A stretch of DNA of 64,000 bases from Actibacterium sp. 188UL27-1 (GCF_016901225.1 NZ_JAFEUL010000001.1:300773-364772); one strand, 5' to 3'. Shown: positions 1 through 9,165, counted from the stretch's first letter. Translations and numbers: made by a program. The notes: generated from the sequence alone by a model not told the origin.

Positions 1-209
1 ATCGACAATTCGGGATTTTCGTCCAGCATGCCCCCGGTCACGTCGAGGGTATGGGCCTCAAGCAGGGTGTCGGCATCGTCATCGGGCAGGGGTGCGCCCC
101 AGTAGATGACCTGGGGCAACCGGTTGTGGCGCGCAGCCAGGATGAGGGTCTGTCGCCCGTCATCCAGCCGCCAACTTTGCGTCAGGGGCAACATCTGTCC
201 GTCGGGCAT
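1..209 (-). CDS. Alpha-galactosidase (GH36), N-terminal fragment
   Basis: The gene runs off the left edge; only the first 69 codons are present. The peptide begins MPDGQMLPLTQSWRLDD and carries LPQVIYWGAPLP and a GGMLDENPEL segment, which match the N-terminal beta-domain of GH36 alpha-galactosidases. The catalytic barrel is outside the window. The family removes alpha-linked galactose from raffinose, stachyose or melibiose. The start lies 3 bases after the upstream permease stop, so it is the last visible gene of the minus-strand sugar operon, and it suggests the transporter carries alpha-galactosides. Identification rests on a short segment only. Confidence 0.68.
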   Translation of the reverse strand, partial: MPDGQMLPLTQSWRLDDGRQTLILAARHNRLPQVIYWGAPLPDDDADTLLEAHTLDVTGGMLDENPELS

Positions 210-212
210 TGG

Positions 213-1061
213 TTATTTCACGGCTCCAAGCGTAAGGCCTGCGATGAAGTGTTTCTGCATCAGAAAGAACATCGCGACGGGTGGCAGGGCGGCGACGATA
301 CTGCCCGCGCTCATCAGGTGATAGGCGGCGCGGTATTGGGCGTTAAAGCTGGTGATCCCGGCGGTCACAGGCTGGCTTTCGACGCCCTGGGTCAGGACAA
401 CGGCCCAGAAGTAATCGTTCCAGATGAAGGTAAAGATCAGCACGGCAAGGGCGGCGAGGGCCGGTTTCATCAGCGGCAGGACGACAAACCAAAAGATCCG
501 CCATTCGGCGACGCCTTCGACCCGCGCGGCCTCGATCAGCTCAAAGGGCAGGGCACGGATGAAATTGCGCATGAAGAGCGTGCAGAACCCGGTTTGGAAG
601 GCGATGTGGAACAGGACGAGCCCCGGGATCGTGTTATACAGCCCCATGCTGAGCGTCAGGTCGCGGACGGGGACCATAAGGATCTGAAATGGTACGAAAT
701 TCCCGGCGACGAACATGAAAAAGATCCACAGGTTTGCCTTGAATTTGTAGATCCCCAGGGCAAAGCCGGTCATCGATGACAGGATCATGCAGCCCAGCAC
801 AGTGGGCACGGTGATGAACACGGAGTTTAGCAGGTAGCGGGGCATGTCGCTTTCAAAGAAGACCCGGCCGTAATTGGCGAAGCCGTTGAATTCCGACGGC
901 CAGCCCCAGTAGTTCCCCGCGGCAAAGTCGCCCTCCGGCTTGATGGAGAAGATGGCCACGGCGATGAGCGGCAACAGCCACAAGATCAAGGAAAGCGGCA
1001 GCAGGCCTTGGTAGGTGATCTGCCACTGGCGGGAGGTTTTCTCGATCGGGGTCGGGAACAT
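213..1061 (-). CDS. Carbohydrate ABC transporter permease (MalG type)
   Basis: Inner-membrane permease of 282 residues, the usual length for MalG-like CUT1 permeases. Six hydrophobic segments are visible, and the cytoplasmic EAA loop that contacts the ATPase reads EAARVEGVAEWRIFWFVVLP near residues 176-195. The C-terminus GLTLGAVK is typical of the family. It starts one base after the preceding permease stop and is followed by the alpha-galactosidase, so it belongs to the same sugar operon and probably pairs with that permease and the divergent ATPase at 4427-5485. Confidence 0.93.
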   Translation of the reverse strand: MFPTPIEKTSRQWQITYQGLLPLSLILWLLPLIAVAIFSIKPEGDFAAGNYWGWPSEFNGFANYGRVFFESDMPRYLLNSVFITVPTVLGCMILSSMTGFALGIYKFKANLWIFFMFVAGNFVPFQILMVPVRDLTLSMGLYNTIPGLVLFHIAFQTGFCTLFMRNFIRALPFELIEAARVEGVAEWRIFWFVVLPLMKPALAALAVLIFTFIWNDYFWAVVLTQGVESQPVTAGITSFNAQYRAAYHLMSAGSIVAALPPVAMFFLMQKHFIAGLTLGAVK

Positions 1062-1062
1062 C

Positions 1063-1995
1063 TCAGCGGCCCCCCTTGTCTTCTTGGTACATCGACCAGA
1101 GGAAATAGGCGATGAAACACAGCATGATCAGGAAAAGGATCACGGCGATGGCGGCCCCGTATCCCATGCGGAAGCCGTATTCGGACAGGGCGACCTCGAA
1201 CATGTAGAAACTGAGGACCCGGCTTTCGCCGAAGGGGCCACCCGCCGTCATGATCGAGATCAGGTCAAACGACCGGAGCGCGCCGATGATCGTCACGACA
1301 AAGGCAATGAAAGTGGCGGGTTTAAGCTGCGGAATAATGATGTACCACAACATCTTACGCCCCTTGGCGCCGTCCAGGCGCGCGGCCTCGATCTGTTCGG
1401 GATCCACGGCATTCAGGCCGGTCAGATAGAGGATCATGCAATAGGCGGTCTGGGGCCAAAGCCCGGCAAGGATGATGCCATAGGTGACGTATCGTTCGTC
1501 GCCCAAGATGTTGACGGGGCCCAGACCGAATACCCCGAGAAACTGGTTCAGCAGGCCGAATGTCGGGTCGTAGAACCACGTGAACACCAGACCAACCACG
1601 ATTTGCGAGATGACAAAAGGGAAGAAAAACAGTGACTTATAAAGCCGGATGCCGGTCACCGTCTGGTTCAGAAAGAGCGCAATGAACAAACCCGCCGGGA
1701 TCGCCAGCAGATACAGGACCAGCCAGATCAGGTTGTTGCGAAGCGAGATGTAGAAGGCGTCGTCGTCGAACAATTCGCCGTAATTCTCCAGGCCGATATA
1801 TTCGGCCTCGCCAAGGCCATCCCATTGATAAAGGGAGATATTGAAGCTCTGGAAGATCGGGAAAATCACATAGAACGCAAAGAACAAAACCCCCGGCGCA
1901 AGGAACAACCACGGCGTGATCGCGATCTCGTTGCGACGAAACCAGCCACGTCCGGCGGTGCTGGCCCGTACATCTGACAGGGTGGTTTCAGCCAT
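1063..1995 (-). CDS. Carbohydrate ABC transporter permease (MalF type)
   Basis: A 310-residue permease with an N-terminal cytoplasmic stretch, six predicted membrane segments and an EAA loop, EAARLDGAKGRKMLWYIIIP, near residues 202-221. Length and loop match MalF/UgpA-like CUT1 subunits without the large MalF periplasmic insertion. It is separated from the binding-protein gene by 192 bases holding two strong hairpins, and from the next permease by one base, which implies translation together with the MalG-type partner. Confidence 0.93.
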   Translation of the reverse strand: MAETTLSDVRASTAGRGWFRRNEIAITPWLFLAPGVLFFAFYVIFPIFQSFNISLYQWDGLGEAEYIGLENYGELFDDDAFYISLRNNLIWLVLYLLAIPAGLFIALFLNQTVTGIRLYKSLFFFPFVISQIVVGLVFTWFYDPTFGLLNQFLGVFGLGPVNILGDERYVTYGIILAGLWPQTAYCMILYLTGLNAVDPEQIEAARLDGAKGRKMLWYIIIPQLKPATFIAFVVTIIGALRSFDLISIMTAGGPFGESRVLSFYMFEVALSEYGFRMGYGAAIAVILFLIMLCFIAYFLWSMYQEDKGGR

Positions 1996-2121
1996 GGGAG
2001 CGATCCACTTTTTGGGGGCTGCAGGAGAGGCACATCACATGCACAGACCATGCATAAACCATACATACGCGTTTTTCGCACAACGTACCGCCAAGTCGCT
2101 ATGTTCTGTGCGGGGCGGCGA

Positions 2122-2151
2122 CAGGGGCGGGCGCGGAGGCGCGCGCCCCTG
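2122..2151 (-). terminator. GC-rich hairpin between binding protein and permease
   Basis: CAGGGGCG pairs with CGCCCCTG, followed by one G-G mismatch and an inner GCGC/GCGC stem around a GGAG loop. No T run follows on the minus strand, so it is more likely a 3'-end stabilising or attenuating structure for the binding-protein transcript than a full terminator. Confidence 0.5.
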
Positions 2152-2161
2152 GACATGTCGT

Positions 2162-2182
2162 AAGGGGGCAGAAGGCCCCCTT
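2162..2182 (-). terminator. Hairpin directly after the binding-protein stop
   Basis: AAGGGGGC and GCCCCCTT form a perfect 8-bp stem with loop AGAAG, five bases beyond the binding-protein stop codon. It lacks a T tract on the minus strand. With the second hairpin just downstream it could limit read-through into the permeases and raise the ratio of binding protein to permease. Confidence 0.55.
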
Positions 2183-2187
2183 GCTGT

Positions 2188-3456
2188 TTACTTGTAGATC
2201 CTGCCGCGGGCTTTTTCCAAACGGCCCAGGATCCGGTCCAGGTTGTCGGGCTTGACCATGAATTCCTGGAAACCCTCCATGGCGACTTTGGCCATCTCGG
2301 CAGGTGCGTCCCGGTCAAAGAACTGGGCGACACCGCCGGGGCTGTTTGATGACAGCATCTCGAACCCTTCTTGCAGGAACTTGTCGTCATCCACCGAGGA
2401 GGAGGCATTCACGGGCAACTGGCCCAGATTGTCGCCATTGTTGATGAGCGTCTGGTTATCCGCCGACACGACGAATTTCAGAAAGGCGCGTGCCGCATCC
2501 TTGTTGGCCGCATTGGCCGGGATGTGGAACGTGTCAGTTGGTGCATCCTCGGCCAGTTCCACATCCGCGTTGATCGCCGGGAACTGGTGGAAGTCCAGCT
2601 TGTCGTCATCCAGGCCACCATCGCGCAGGGGTGCCACGGCAAAGTTGCCTTTCAGGATCGCACCGGCACTGCCATCGACGATAAAGGGCAGCGATTCCTG
2701 CCAGCTATAGGCGGTGTGGTTGTCGATGAAGGCGCCCATATCGATCAGTTCGCGCCAGTTGGCAAAGGTTGCCAGCACGCGCTCATCGGTCCATTCGATC
2801 TCGCCATTGGTGAGCTGCGCGTGGAAGTCATAGCCGTTGGTGCGCATGTTCAGGTAGTCGAACCAGCCGGCCGTGGGCCACTGGTTTTTGGACCCAATGG
2901 TGAAGCATTTGCGGCCCGAATCCACCATGGCCTGACAGTTGGCCTTGAAGCTCGCCCAGTCGGTGGGTTCTTCCAGACCCAGCTCTTCGTAGATGTCTTT
3001 GCGGTAATAGACGCCCCACTGATAATAAGTGTAAGGCACGCCCCATTGTTTCCCATCCAGGGTCATGGCCCCTTTGGTGGAAGCGAGGTTTTCAGAAATT
3101 TCGGGATCTTCCCACAGATCGGAGATATCCTCGAACAGACCTGCCTCGACATAGGGCAGCATCCGGTTGGCGGCATACCAGTTGGCGACATCGGGTGGGT
3201 TGGCTGTCAGAAAGTTGCGGATCTGGGTTTTGTAGGCTTCCCGGTCAATCACCGTCAGTTCGATGTTCAGATCCGGGTGCATTTCCCCGAACCGCTCCAC
3301 CATGCCTTCCATCACCGCGCGGGGGGCGGGGTTGGACATGTCGGAGAAGATCTTCAGATCCCCGGAGAGTTTCGCATGGCCGTCTGCCAGGGCGCTGCCC
3401 GCGACAATCGCAGACGCGGCAAGCGCCGCGAACGACGCTTTGAGTATGGAATGCAT
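2188..3456 (-). CDS. ABC transporter sugar-binding protein (CUT1, UgpB/MalE-like)
   Basis: Periplasmic solute-binding protein of 422 residues. An upstream in-frame ATG exists at 3477, but the start at 3456 is preferred because AGGGAGGA sits just before it and the protein then begins with a clean signal peptide, MHSILKASFAALAASAIVAG, probably cleaved after SALA. The body has COG1653 features (NPAPRAVMEGMVERF, an ANPPDVANW segment, and a C-terminal AARAFLKFVVSADNQ helix). It is first in the minus-strand operon with two permeases and an alpha-galactosidase, so the likely ligand is an alpha-galactoside; this is inferred from the neighbour. Confidence 0.92.
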   Translation of the reverse strand: MHSILKASFAALAASAIVAGSALADGHAKLSGDLKIFSDMSNPAPRAVMEGMVERFGEMHPDLNIELTVIDREAYKTQIRNFLTANPPDVANWYAANRMLPYVEAGLFEDISDLWEDPEISENLASTKGAMTLDGKQWGVPYTYYQWGVYYRKDIYEELGLEEPTDWASFKANCQAMVDSGRKCFTIGSKNQWPTAGWFDYLNMRTNGYDFHAQLTNGEIEWTDERVLATFANWRELIDMGAFIDNHTAYSWQESLPFIVDGSAGAILKGNFAVAPLRDGGLDDDKLDFHQFPAINADVELAEDAPTDTFHIPANAANKDAARAFLKFVVSADNQTLINNGDNLGQLPVNASSSVDDDKFLQEGFEMLSSNSPGGVAQFFDRDAPAEMAKVAMEGFQEFMVKPDNLDRILGRLEKARGRIYK

Positions 3457-3508
3457 TGGATCCTCCCTAGATCGCATTCTGTAATTCAGCCCAGCGTCTC
3501 ATTATTTG

Positions 3509-3519
3509 AAACCTGGTTT
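3509..3519. promoter_or_regulatory. Candidate IclR operator in divergent promoter region
   Basis: AAACCTGGTTT is a perfect inverted repeat with a one-base centre. It lies between the divergent binding-protein gene and the IclR gene, in an A+T-rich patch, which is the usual place for autoregulated IclR sites. The assignment is by position and symmetry only. Confidence 0.4.
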
Positions 3520-3623
3520 TGTATATTGAAATTGTAAGCGCGACTCACCTATGCTTGTCAACAGTGGCCAGCACAGAGCGCGATTAAACCGCCGGCGCTG
3601 GGTCACGATATGGGAGGATCACA

Positions 3624-4439
3624 ATGGCGTCCGGTGATGGGACGGTCGGCAAAGCGTTAGAGGTTCTGGACCTGATAGCCCGGTTCGGACGCCCCGTGAA
3701 GTTTGCCGAATTGCAGGGCGAAAGCGTCCATCCCAAGGCAACCCTATACCGGCTGGTGCAGACCTTGGCCAACCAGGGCATGCTGACCCATGATCCCGAT
3801 ACGGGCACCTATTCCCTGGGCATCCGCCTGGTGCGGTTGGCCCATGCTGCCTGGCACACCACGTCACTGGCGCCGGTCGCGCGGCCTCATCTGGATGCCC
3901 TGGCCCGGGCGGCAGGCCAGACCGTGCACCTGGCCCAGTTGGACAATGCCCAGGTCCTGTATGTCGATAAGCGATCGGCCCGTGATCCGGTCGAGATGTT
4001 CAGCCAAGCGGGCAAGGTTGGCCCCGCCTATTGCACCGGCGTGGGTAAGGCCATGTTGGCCTGGCTGCCTGAACAGGTGCTGCAACGGTTCTTGCCTCAG
4101 CAATCGTTCCATCAGTTCACCCCATCGACGCTTACAAGCGAGGCGGAGTTGCGCGCGGAATTAGAGGCGATCCGGGACCGCGGCCATGCCTATGACCGCG
4201 AGGAGCATGAGCCCGGCATCGTCTGTGTGGCGGTTCCGGTTTTGAGCCCGTCGGCCCGGGTTTTGGGGGCGATCAGCGTGACGGGATCGACCGCGCGCAC
4301 GGATCTGGGCCATCTGGAGGCGCTGTTGCCGGAGCTGAAAAAAACCGCGGCGCGGGTCGCCGAAGAAGCCACGGCATGGGCCTTTCCCGTGCCGGTTGCC
4401 GCCAATTCAAAAAGGGAGGGACCGTCATGTCCGGTGTGA
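3624..4439 (+). CDS. IclR family transcriptional regulator
   Basis: A 271-residue regulator. Residues 8-65 form the winged helix (VGKALEVLDLIARFG, then KATLYRLVQTLANQGML), and residues 80-250 form the IclR effector-binding domain with the conserved YCTGVGKAMLAWLP and REEHEPGIVCVAVPV stretches. The start ATG is preceded by GGGAGG. It is transcribed divergently from the sugar-binding protein and overlaps the start of the ATPase gene by 13 bases, so it very likely controls the whole island in response to the sugar or a breakdown product. Confidence 0.93.
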   Translation: MASGDGTVGKALEVLDLIARFGRPVKFAELQGESVHPKATLYRLVQTLANQGMLTHDPDTGTYSLGIRLVRLAHAAWHTTSLAPVARPHLDALARAAGQTVHLAQLDNAQVLYVDKRSARDPVEMFSQAGKVGPAYCTGVGKAMLAWLPEQVLQRFLPQQSFHQFTPSTLTSEAELRAELEAIRDRGHAYDREEHEPGIVCVAVPVLSPSARVLGAISVTGSTARTDLGHLEALLPELKKTAARVAEEATAWAFPVPVAANSKREGPSCPV

Positions 4440-5485
4440 CGCTAGAGAATGTGGTCAAGCGCTATGGGGATGTTCAGGTCATCCACGGGGTCGATCTGGA
4501 TATTGCCGATGGGGAGTTCTGTGTCTTTGTCGGCCCATCAGGCTGCGGAAAGTCCACATTGCTGCGGATGGTGGCGGGGTTGGAGGAGACGACGGGCGGG
4601 GCGATCAATATCGGCGCCCGTGACGTGACCCGGATGGACCCGTCAGAGCGCGGCGTGGCGATGGTTTTTCAGACCTACGCCTTGTACCCGCATATGACGG
4701 TGGCGGAGAATATGGGGTTTGGCCTGAAGATGACGGGCCATCCGAAATCGGAGATCGATGAAAAGGTCGGCAAGGCCAGCGAGATCCTGAAGCTGGATGA
4801 TTACCTCAAGCGCAAGCCCAAGGCCCTGTCGGGCGGCCAGCGCCAGCGGGTCGCCATTGGCCGGGCCATCGTGCGGGGGCCGGAGGTGTTTTTGTTCGAT
4901 GAGCCGCTATCGAACCTGGATGCGGAATTGCGGGTCGAGATGCGGGTAGAGATTGCGCGCCTGCACAAGGAGATTGGCGCGACGATGATCTATGTGACCC
5001 ACGACCAGGTGGAGGCGATGACCCTGGCCGATAAGATCGTGGTGCTGCGTGCGGGCAATATCGAACAAGTGGGCGCGCCCATGGACCTGTACCGCGACCC
5101 CGATAACCAGTTTGTCGCAGGTTTCATCGGCAGTCCGGCGATGAATTTCGTGGCCGGGACGGTGAATGGCGCTGGCGTGGACACGCCGGGGGCCGGTGGC
5201 GCGCTGGCCCTGCCCATGAACCTGCCCGAAAGCGGGCGCAAGGTGACGGTCGGGATGCGACCCGAGCATGTGCAGATCGACCCGGCGGGCGACACCCATC
5301 TGGTGGAACTGACCGAGGCGTTGGGCGGCGTCTCCTATGCCTACCTGACCGCGCCGACGGGCGAGAAGCTGATCGTGGAAGAGCGGGGCGACGAACGCTC
5401 AAGCATCGGCGACCGGGTCGGCCTGACTGTCCCGTTGGAGCGTGTGCTGCTGTTTGATGCGGAAAACGGATTGCGCCTGCGCTGA
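4427..5485 (+). CDS. Sugar ABC transporter ATPase (MalK/UgpC/MsmK type)
   Basis: ATP-binding subunit of 352 residues. It has Walker A GPSGCGKST, Q-loop FQTYALYPHM, signature LSGGQRQRVAIGRA, Walker B VFLFDEPLSNLD and switch histidine in YVTHDQVEAMTL. A C-terminal MalK-like TOBE regulatory domain follows from about residue 235 (GMRPEHVQI). The start at 4427 is chosen for the upstream GGGAGGG; the reading frame remains open further upstream inside the IclR gene. It presumably energises the permeases at 213-1995 on the other strand and ends before a strong terminator. Confidence 0.94.
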   Translation: MSGVTLENVVKRYGDVQVIHGVDLDIADGEFCVFVGPSGCGKSTLLRMVAGLEETTGGAINIGARDVTRMDPSERGVAMVFQTYALYPHMTVAENMGFGLKMTGHPKSEIDEKVGKASEILKLDDYLKRKPKALSGGQRQRVAIGRAIVRGPEVFLFDEPLSNLDAELRVEMRVEIARLHKEIGATMIYVTHDQVEAMTLADKIVVLRAGNIEQVGAPMDLYRDPDNQFVAGFIGSPAMNFVAGTVNGAGVDTPGAGGALALPMNLPESGRKVTVGMRPEHVQIDPAGDTHLVELTEALGGVSYAYLTAPTGEKLIVEERGDERSSIGDRVGLTVPLERVLLFDAENGLRLR

Positions 5486-5505
5486 GCCAATCGGGATATC
5501 ATGCA

Positions 5506-5536
5506 AAAAGGCCGGAGCGGTGGGCGCCGGCCTTTT
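5506..5536. terminator. Bidirectional rho-independent terminator
   Basis: AAAAGGCCGG and CCGGCCTTTT form a perfect 10-bp stem around an 11-base loop. T runs occur on both strands, and it lies between the convergent ATPase and Ig-repeat genes, so it can end transcription from both sides. Confidence 0.88.
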
Positions 5537-5563
5537 GTGCGCATCTGGTCCGCGCAATCGGGA

Positions 5564-6739
5564 TCAGACGATGAAAAAGTCGATTGCTTCCTCGACCACG
5601 ACGGGGCCGGAGCCACCGCGCCCGGCATAGCCGGTCAACGCAATCTCGTAGCTGCCCGGCGCGTCGAATGGGTCACCGCCTGCATAATCATCGCCGTTAT
5701 TGCCGAACAGTGCGTAGGGCGTGACGTTTTCGATCTTTGATGGACCGCCTGCGAGGGTCAAGGCGACGCTGGCCAGTTCCACGCCGTCCACCTCTGCCAC
5801 GAGGGAGACATCACCATCATCGACGAAATCGAACGGGATATCGCTGCCATCGGTGATGGTGGCCAGTTTGGTATCCGTCGCCGCGTCATACAGGAACAGG
5901 GAAAAGGCGCTGTCGGGTTCCGGGGCAGGGGGTGTTGGTTCGGGGATGGGCGCAACCGGTTGCGGCGCGGGGGCCGGTGTGTCGGCGATGGAAAAGCTGA
6001 ACGTCTCGGCCCCGAGGGTGGCACCGGTGGCGCGGTTACCTGCATATCCGGTGAGGGAGATGCTGACATCCTGACCCGCCGACAGGAAATCACGCCCGTT
6101 CAGATCGCCCCGATTGTCACCGAACAGGGCGAAGGGCACCACGTTTTCCACTTGGGAATGGCCGCCTGCCACGTTCATCGCGATGCTTTCGACGCTGCCA
6201 TTTGCAGCCTCGGCCACCAGCGTCACGGATGTGCCATCGACCAGATCGGCCGCGATCTCATCACCATCGGTGATCTCGGCCAGACGTGTGTTGGTCGTGG
6301 CGTCATAGAGGAACAGTTTGAGGTCGACCTCTGCCGGGGGCGGTGTCGGTTTGGGTGTGGGAGCCGGGGCAGGCGCGCTGCCTTCCAGCTCAAAACCATA
6401 GAGCGGACGGTTGCCATTGGCATCGTCGGTCAAGGTGAAGGACAGCCCGTTTGACAGGTCCTGATCCTTGCCGATGAAGATGCGGAACTGATCTTCGACG
6501 GTGTTTTCATCATAGATGTAACGCCCGCGGCTGTCGCGCGGCCCGTCATCGGCGTGCAATTCGATTTCATAGGCGCGGCCCTTGAACACGACGGCATCGA
6601 TGTGGCGCGCATTGCCAAACGCATTGTTCCGGAGCACGTCATCATAGCTGAAATTCAGATCCAGAAACCCGGTTTCTGAATCGTAGGTTGCGCTTTCAAG
6701 GGGCGATGACCCGTCATCATTCAAGACAGCTTTGACCAT
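5564..6739 (-). CDS. Protein with two tandem Ig-like surface repeats
   Basis: This 391-residue protein has no known catalytic domain that I recognise. Residues 1-120 form a unique N-terminal region. Two homologous repeats follow at about 139-252 and 278-391, each beginning LFLYDA, containing ITDG and ending with the ENV-P-ALFG block and GYAG. Pro-rich linkers (PAPAPTPKPTPPP and PIPEPTPPAPEP) precede each repeat. Such beta-sandwich repeats occur in large secreted or cell-surface proteins. No N-terminal signal peptide is visible, so any export would need a non-Sec route. It is very acidic. AGGATG precedes the ATG. Confidence 0.6.
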   Translation of the reverse strand: MVKAVLNDDGSSPLESATYDSETGFLDLNFSYDDVLRNNAFGNARHIDAVVFKGRAYEIELHADDGPRDSRGRYIYDENTVEDQFRIFIGKDQDLSNGLSFTLTDDANGNRPLYGFELEGSAPAPAPTPKPTPPPAEVDLKLFLYDATTNTRLAEITDGDEIAADLVDGTSVTLVAEAANGSVESIAMNVAGGHSQVENVVPFALFGDNRGDLNGRDFLSAGQDVSISLTGYAGNRATGATLGAETFSFSIADTPAPAPQPVAPIPEPTPPAPEPDSAFSLFLYDAATDTKLATITDGSDIPFDFVDDGDVSLVAEVDGVELASVALTLAGGPSKIENVTPYALFGNNGDDYAGGDPFDAPGSYEIALTGYAGRGGSGPVVVEEAIDFFIV

Positions 6740-6885
6740 GGTTCACATCCTGTTTTACAGCACTGGGTTAGCGTTACCCCAATGCATCCGATAGATGTGC
6801 CCCGTGCCGACAGCCTCGAACGTCGTGCTGCAAAACACCGGCAGGCTTTGGCTTACGGGACAGGTCAAGGGCGGAGATTGGCTGA

Positions 6886-7221
6886 TCACTGTTGGCGAAA
6901 CGGCAACAGTGATGGCCTGCCGGTGAGATAGGTGCGGGTCGGCCACCGGTCGATCCCCGGCTCGTTTTCGAGCCTGACCATCGTCTTGTCGCGGGCGAGC
7001 GTTCGTGCCTCAGCCCGGGTGAGGGACAGCAGCGTTTCCTCTGCCGTCAGACCCTTGGCGAGGGAGGCCGACCAAATCCGACGCGCCGATGCAGGCGACC
7101 ACGGCAACGCCGCTTGCGACAGCCAGTGCCGCAAGGGGGCGGGCAGCCCGTCAAAGGTGGTCATGGGATCGGCCGACCGCCTTTTTCTAGGCAGGCTGCT
7201 TTGCCCCAGATTGCGGTTCAT
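6886..7221 (-). CDS. DUF6525 family protein
   Basis: A 111-residue protein beginning [15 protein letters not shown], followed by LRHWLSQAALPWSPASARRIW and a TAEETLLSLTRAEARTLARD helix. I recognise this pattern as DUF6525, a short family of unknown function in Rhodobacterales. It is soluble and basic at the N-terminus. Its ATG overlaps the DUF1826 stop by four bases (ATGA), so it is translationally coupled as third gene of the operon with the COG0523 GTPase. About 145 bases between its stop and the Ig-repeat gene contain nothing I can name. Confidence 0.7.
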   Translation of the reverse strand: MNRNLGQSSLPRKRRSADPMTTFDGLPAPLRHWLSQAALPWSPASARRIWSASLAKGLTAEETLLSLTRAEARTLARDKTMVRLENEPGIDRWPTRTYLTGRPSLLPFRQQ

Positions 7222-7853
7222 CCATCATCTTCCGGGTCGAAGACCGGGTCCAAGACCAGGACAAGCCGGGTTTCCCCGGTGCCTTCGATCGGTGGCGAAC
7301 GATGCAACAGGCCGGATCGCGGCTGTTCCGGCCAAAGGGTGCCCCGCAGCAAAATAGGCGCGCCGGTTTGAACTGTGAACACGCGCCGTGGATCGGTCCC
7401 GTCTGTGGAGAGCCCGTATTGCGTTCCGGTGCCCCGATAGGTGCAGACAAGCCGCGCCGTTATGGCATCGATGTGGAACTTGCGGCAGGCATTGTTCGTC
7501 ACGACATCCATCCGAAGCCTCAGAAACTTGGCCGAAAGCAGGTTTGCGAACATGTCTGCCAGTAGGATGACGTCTGACTGGAACCAGTCCCGTTCGGAAC
7601 CGGCGGGCAGACAGGCCAGATCGCAGAGATGTTCGATGGCATCCGGAACGGCGTTGGGCGGCAGAATGACCCGGCCGCGCGGCAGAAGATCGGGGTGGAG
7701 CCGATCGAGCCAGTTTTGGACCCCCCGCGGCGTTTGCCGCCGCCAGATCGCAGCCGCACATCCCGGTTGAAGGAAGGTGCTGAGCGATGCCAGATCATCC
7801 GCGAGCCCCACACCGACAGCGCCATCCCGGACAGTTTCCCTGACGAAACTCAT
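7218..7853 (-). CDS. DUF1826 domain protein
   Basis: A 211-residue protein that fits DUF1826. The conserved core is [20 protein letters not shown] followed by GTGTQYG near residues 117-142; the HID and later LLHRSPP histidines look like possible metal ligands, but that is inference. The function of the family is unknown. Its start overlaps the GTPase stop by four bases and its end overlaps the DUF6525 start by four, so the three products are made together. I recall DUF1826 next to COG0523 metal chaperones elsewhere, which would suggest a role in metal-limited growth. Confidence 0.75.
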   Translation of the reverse strand: MSFVRETVRDGAVGVGLADDLASLSTFLQPGCAAAIWRRQTPRGVQNWLDRLHPDLLPRGRVILPPNAVPDAIEHLCDLACLPAGSERDWFQSDVILLADMFANLLSAKFLRLRMDVVTNNACRKFHIDAITARLVCTYRGTGTQYGLSTDGTDPRRVFTVQTGAPILLRGTLWPEQPRSGLLHRSPPIEGTGETRLVLVLDPVFDPEDDG

Positions 7854-9061
7854 GCCGCATCCTCGACCCGACGCCAGATCGGGAATGGATCGGGATAGTC
7901 TGGCAGGTTATCCGGGCCCATGGTGGCAACGGCGGGCACAAGGCAGGCATCCAGCCGTGCCTTGAGGGATGGCCAGTCTATTCCGGCCCCGATGAACACG
8001 ATCTCCTGCCGGCGATCCCCCCAGGGTTCTTGCCAATGGGCTTGCATATAGGTGCGGGCGCTTTCGTGGGTGGGGCGCCGATCTTCGGGCACTGCAGCCC
8101 ACCATGTGCCCAGGGGTTTGACGCTGGACAGCGCGCCGGCCAGGGAAAATTCGGCCACCCATTGGGGCCGGGTCGAAATCCAAAAATGACCCTTCGCGCG
8201 GATCACACCGGGCAGATCCCCGTTCAGCACTTCAAGGATGCGTTCTGGAACAAAGGGCAGGCGCGCCCGATAGACAAAGGAGGCGACGCCGTATTCCTCT
8301 GTCTCGGGGACGTGGTCGGCAAATCCATAAAGCTCCTTGGCCCACATCGGATGTTCGTGGGCCTGTTCAAAGTCGAACAATCCTGTATCCAGGATCTTTT
8401 CTGCGGCAACTGCGGATTGGTTGGTCTCTATGATCTCGGCATCGGCATTGAGGCTGCGAATGATCTTGCGGGCGGCATCGACCTTTTCCGGGCCCGCATC
8501 GGCGACCTTGTTCAGGATCACGACATCGGCAAATTCGATCTGGTCCGTGAGCAGGTGAACGAGGGTCCGCTCGTCCTCGTCCCCCATCGTCTCCCCACGG
8601 TCGCGCAGGAAATCATGGGAGGCATAGTCATTGAGCAGGTTGGCGGCATCGACCACCGTCACCATCGTGTCAAGCCGGGCGACATCGGACAGGCTGTCCC
8701 CGCCTTCGTCCCGGAAATCAAAGGTCGCGGCGACGGGCAAGGGTTCTGAAATCCCGGTGGATTCGATCAGCAAGTAGTCAAACCGCCGTTCGGCCGCGAG
8801 GCGCCGCACTTCATCCAGCAGGTCATCGCGGAGTGTGCAGCAGATGCACCCATTCGACATCTCGACCAGTGTTTCATCGGTGCGGGAAAGCTCGGTATCG
8901 GCCCGCACGAGGTCTGCATCGATGTTCACTTCGGACATGTCGTTGACGATCACCGCGACGCGGCGCCCTTCGCGATTGTTCAGCACCCGGTTCAGCAGCG
9001 TGGTTTTACCCGCGCCAAGAAAGCCGGAAAGGACCGTGACCGGTAGACGAGTATCTGACAT
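7850..9061 (-). CDS. COG0523 (CobW/ZigA-like) metallochaperone GTPase
   Basis: G3E-family P-loop GTPase of 403 residues. Walker A is GFLGAGKT at 13-20, the CxCC metal site is GCICC at 71-75, and LNKVAD serves as the guanine-specificity loop. The C-terminal CobW domain (about 255-370) contains [15 protein letters not shown] and a GHFWISTRP stretch. An ATG 12 bases upstream is possible, but GGAG lies seven bases before the chosen start. Members insert or allocate zinc, cobalt or iron. It leads an operon with DUF1826 and DUF6525 and is divergent from an Rrf2 regulator, so metal-responsive control is likely, with the metal unknown. Confidence 0.9.
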   Translation of the reverse strand: MSDTRLPVTVLSGFLGAGKTTLLNRVLNNREGRRVAVIVNDMSEVNIDADLVRADTELSRTDETLVEMSNGCICCTLRDDLLDEVRRLAAERRFDYLLIESTGISEPLPVAATFDFRDEGGDSLSDVARLDTMVTVVDAANLLNDYASHDFLRDRGETMGDEDERTLVHLLTDQIEFADVVILNKVADAGPEKVDAARKIIRSLNADAEIIETNQSAVAAEKILDTGLFDFEQAHEHPMWAKELYGFADHVPETEEYGVASFVYRARLPFVPERILEVLNGDLPGVIRAKGHFWISTRPQWVAEFSLAGALSSVKPLGTWWAAVPEDRRPTHESARTYMQAHWQEPWGDRRQEIVFIGAGIDWPSLKARLDACLVPAVATMGPDNLPDYPDPFPIWRRVEDAA

Positions 9062-9165
9062 AGAACGCTCCATTGCCTGCGTTGACCATCACGCAACTTA
9101 CGTGGTTACTAGATCAATGCAACACCAAAGGTTACATTTAGCCTGCATTTGGAGAAAAACTGCGA
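9062..9165. promoter_or_regulatory. Divergent promoter region, GTPase operon / Rrf2 gene
   Basis: The gap holds an inverted repeat CACG-N7-CGTG (9088-9091 with 9099-9102) and two direct GGTTAC repeats. It has no recognisable alphaproteobacterial Zur box. The neighbouring Rrf2 protein is the obvious candidate to bind here. Confidence 0.3.

Noticed and set aside
2371-3537. 388-codon frame antisense to the sugar-binding protein
   Set aside because: The minus strand has a signal peptide, RBS and a family fold; the plus-strand frame has none.
9062-9165. Zur box before the COG0523 gene
   Set aside because: I looked for the usual A+T-rich GTTATA-type palindrome of alphaproteobacterial Zur sites and found none.
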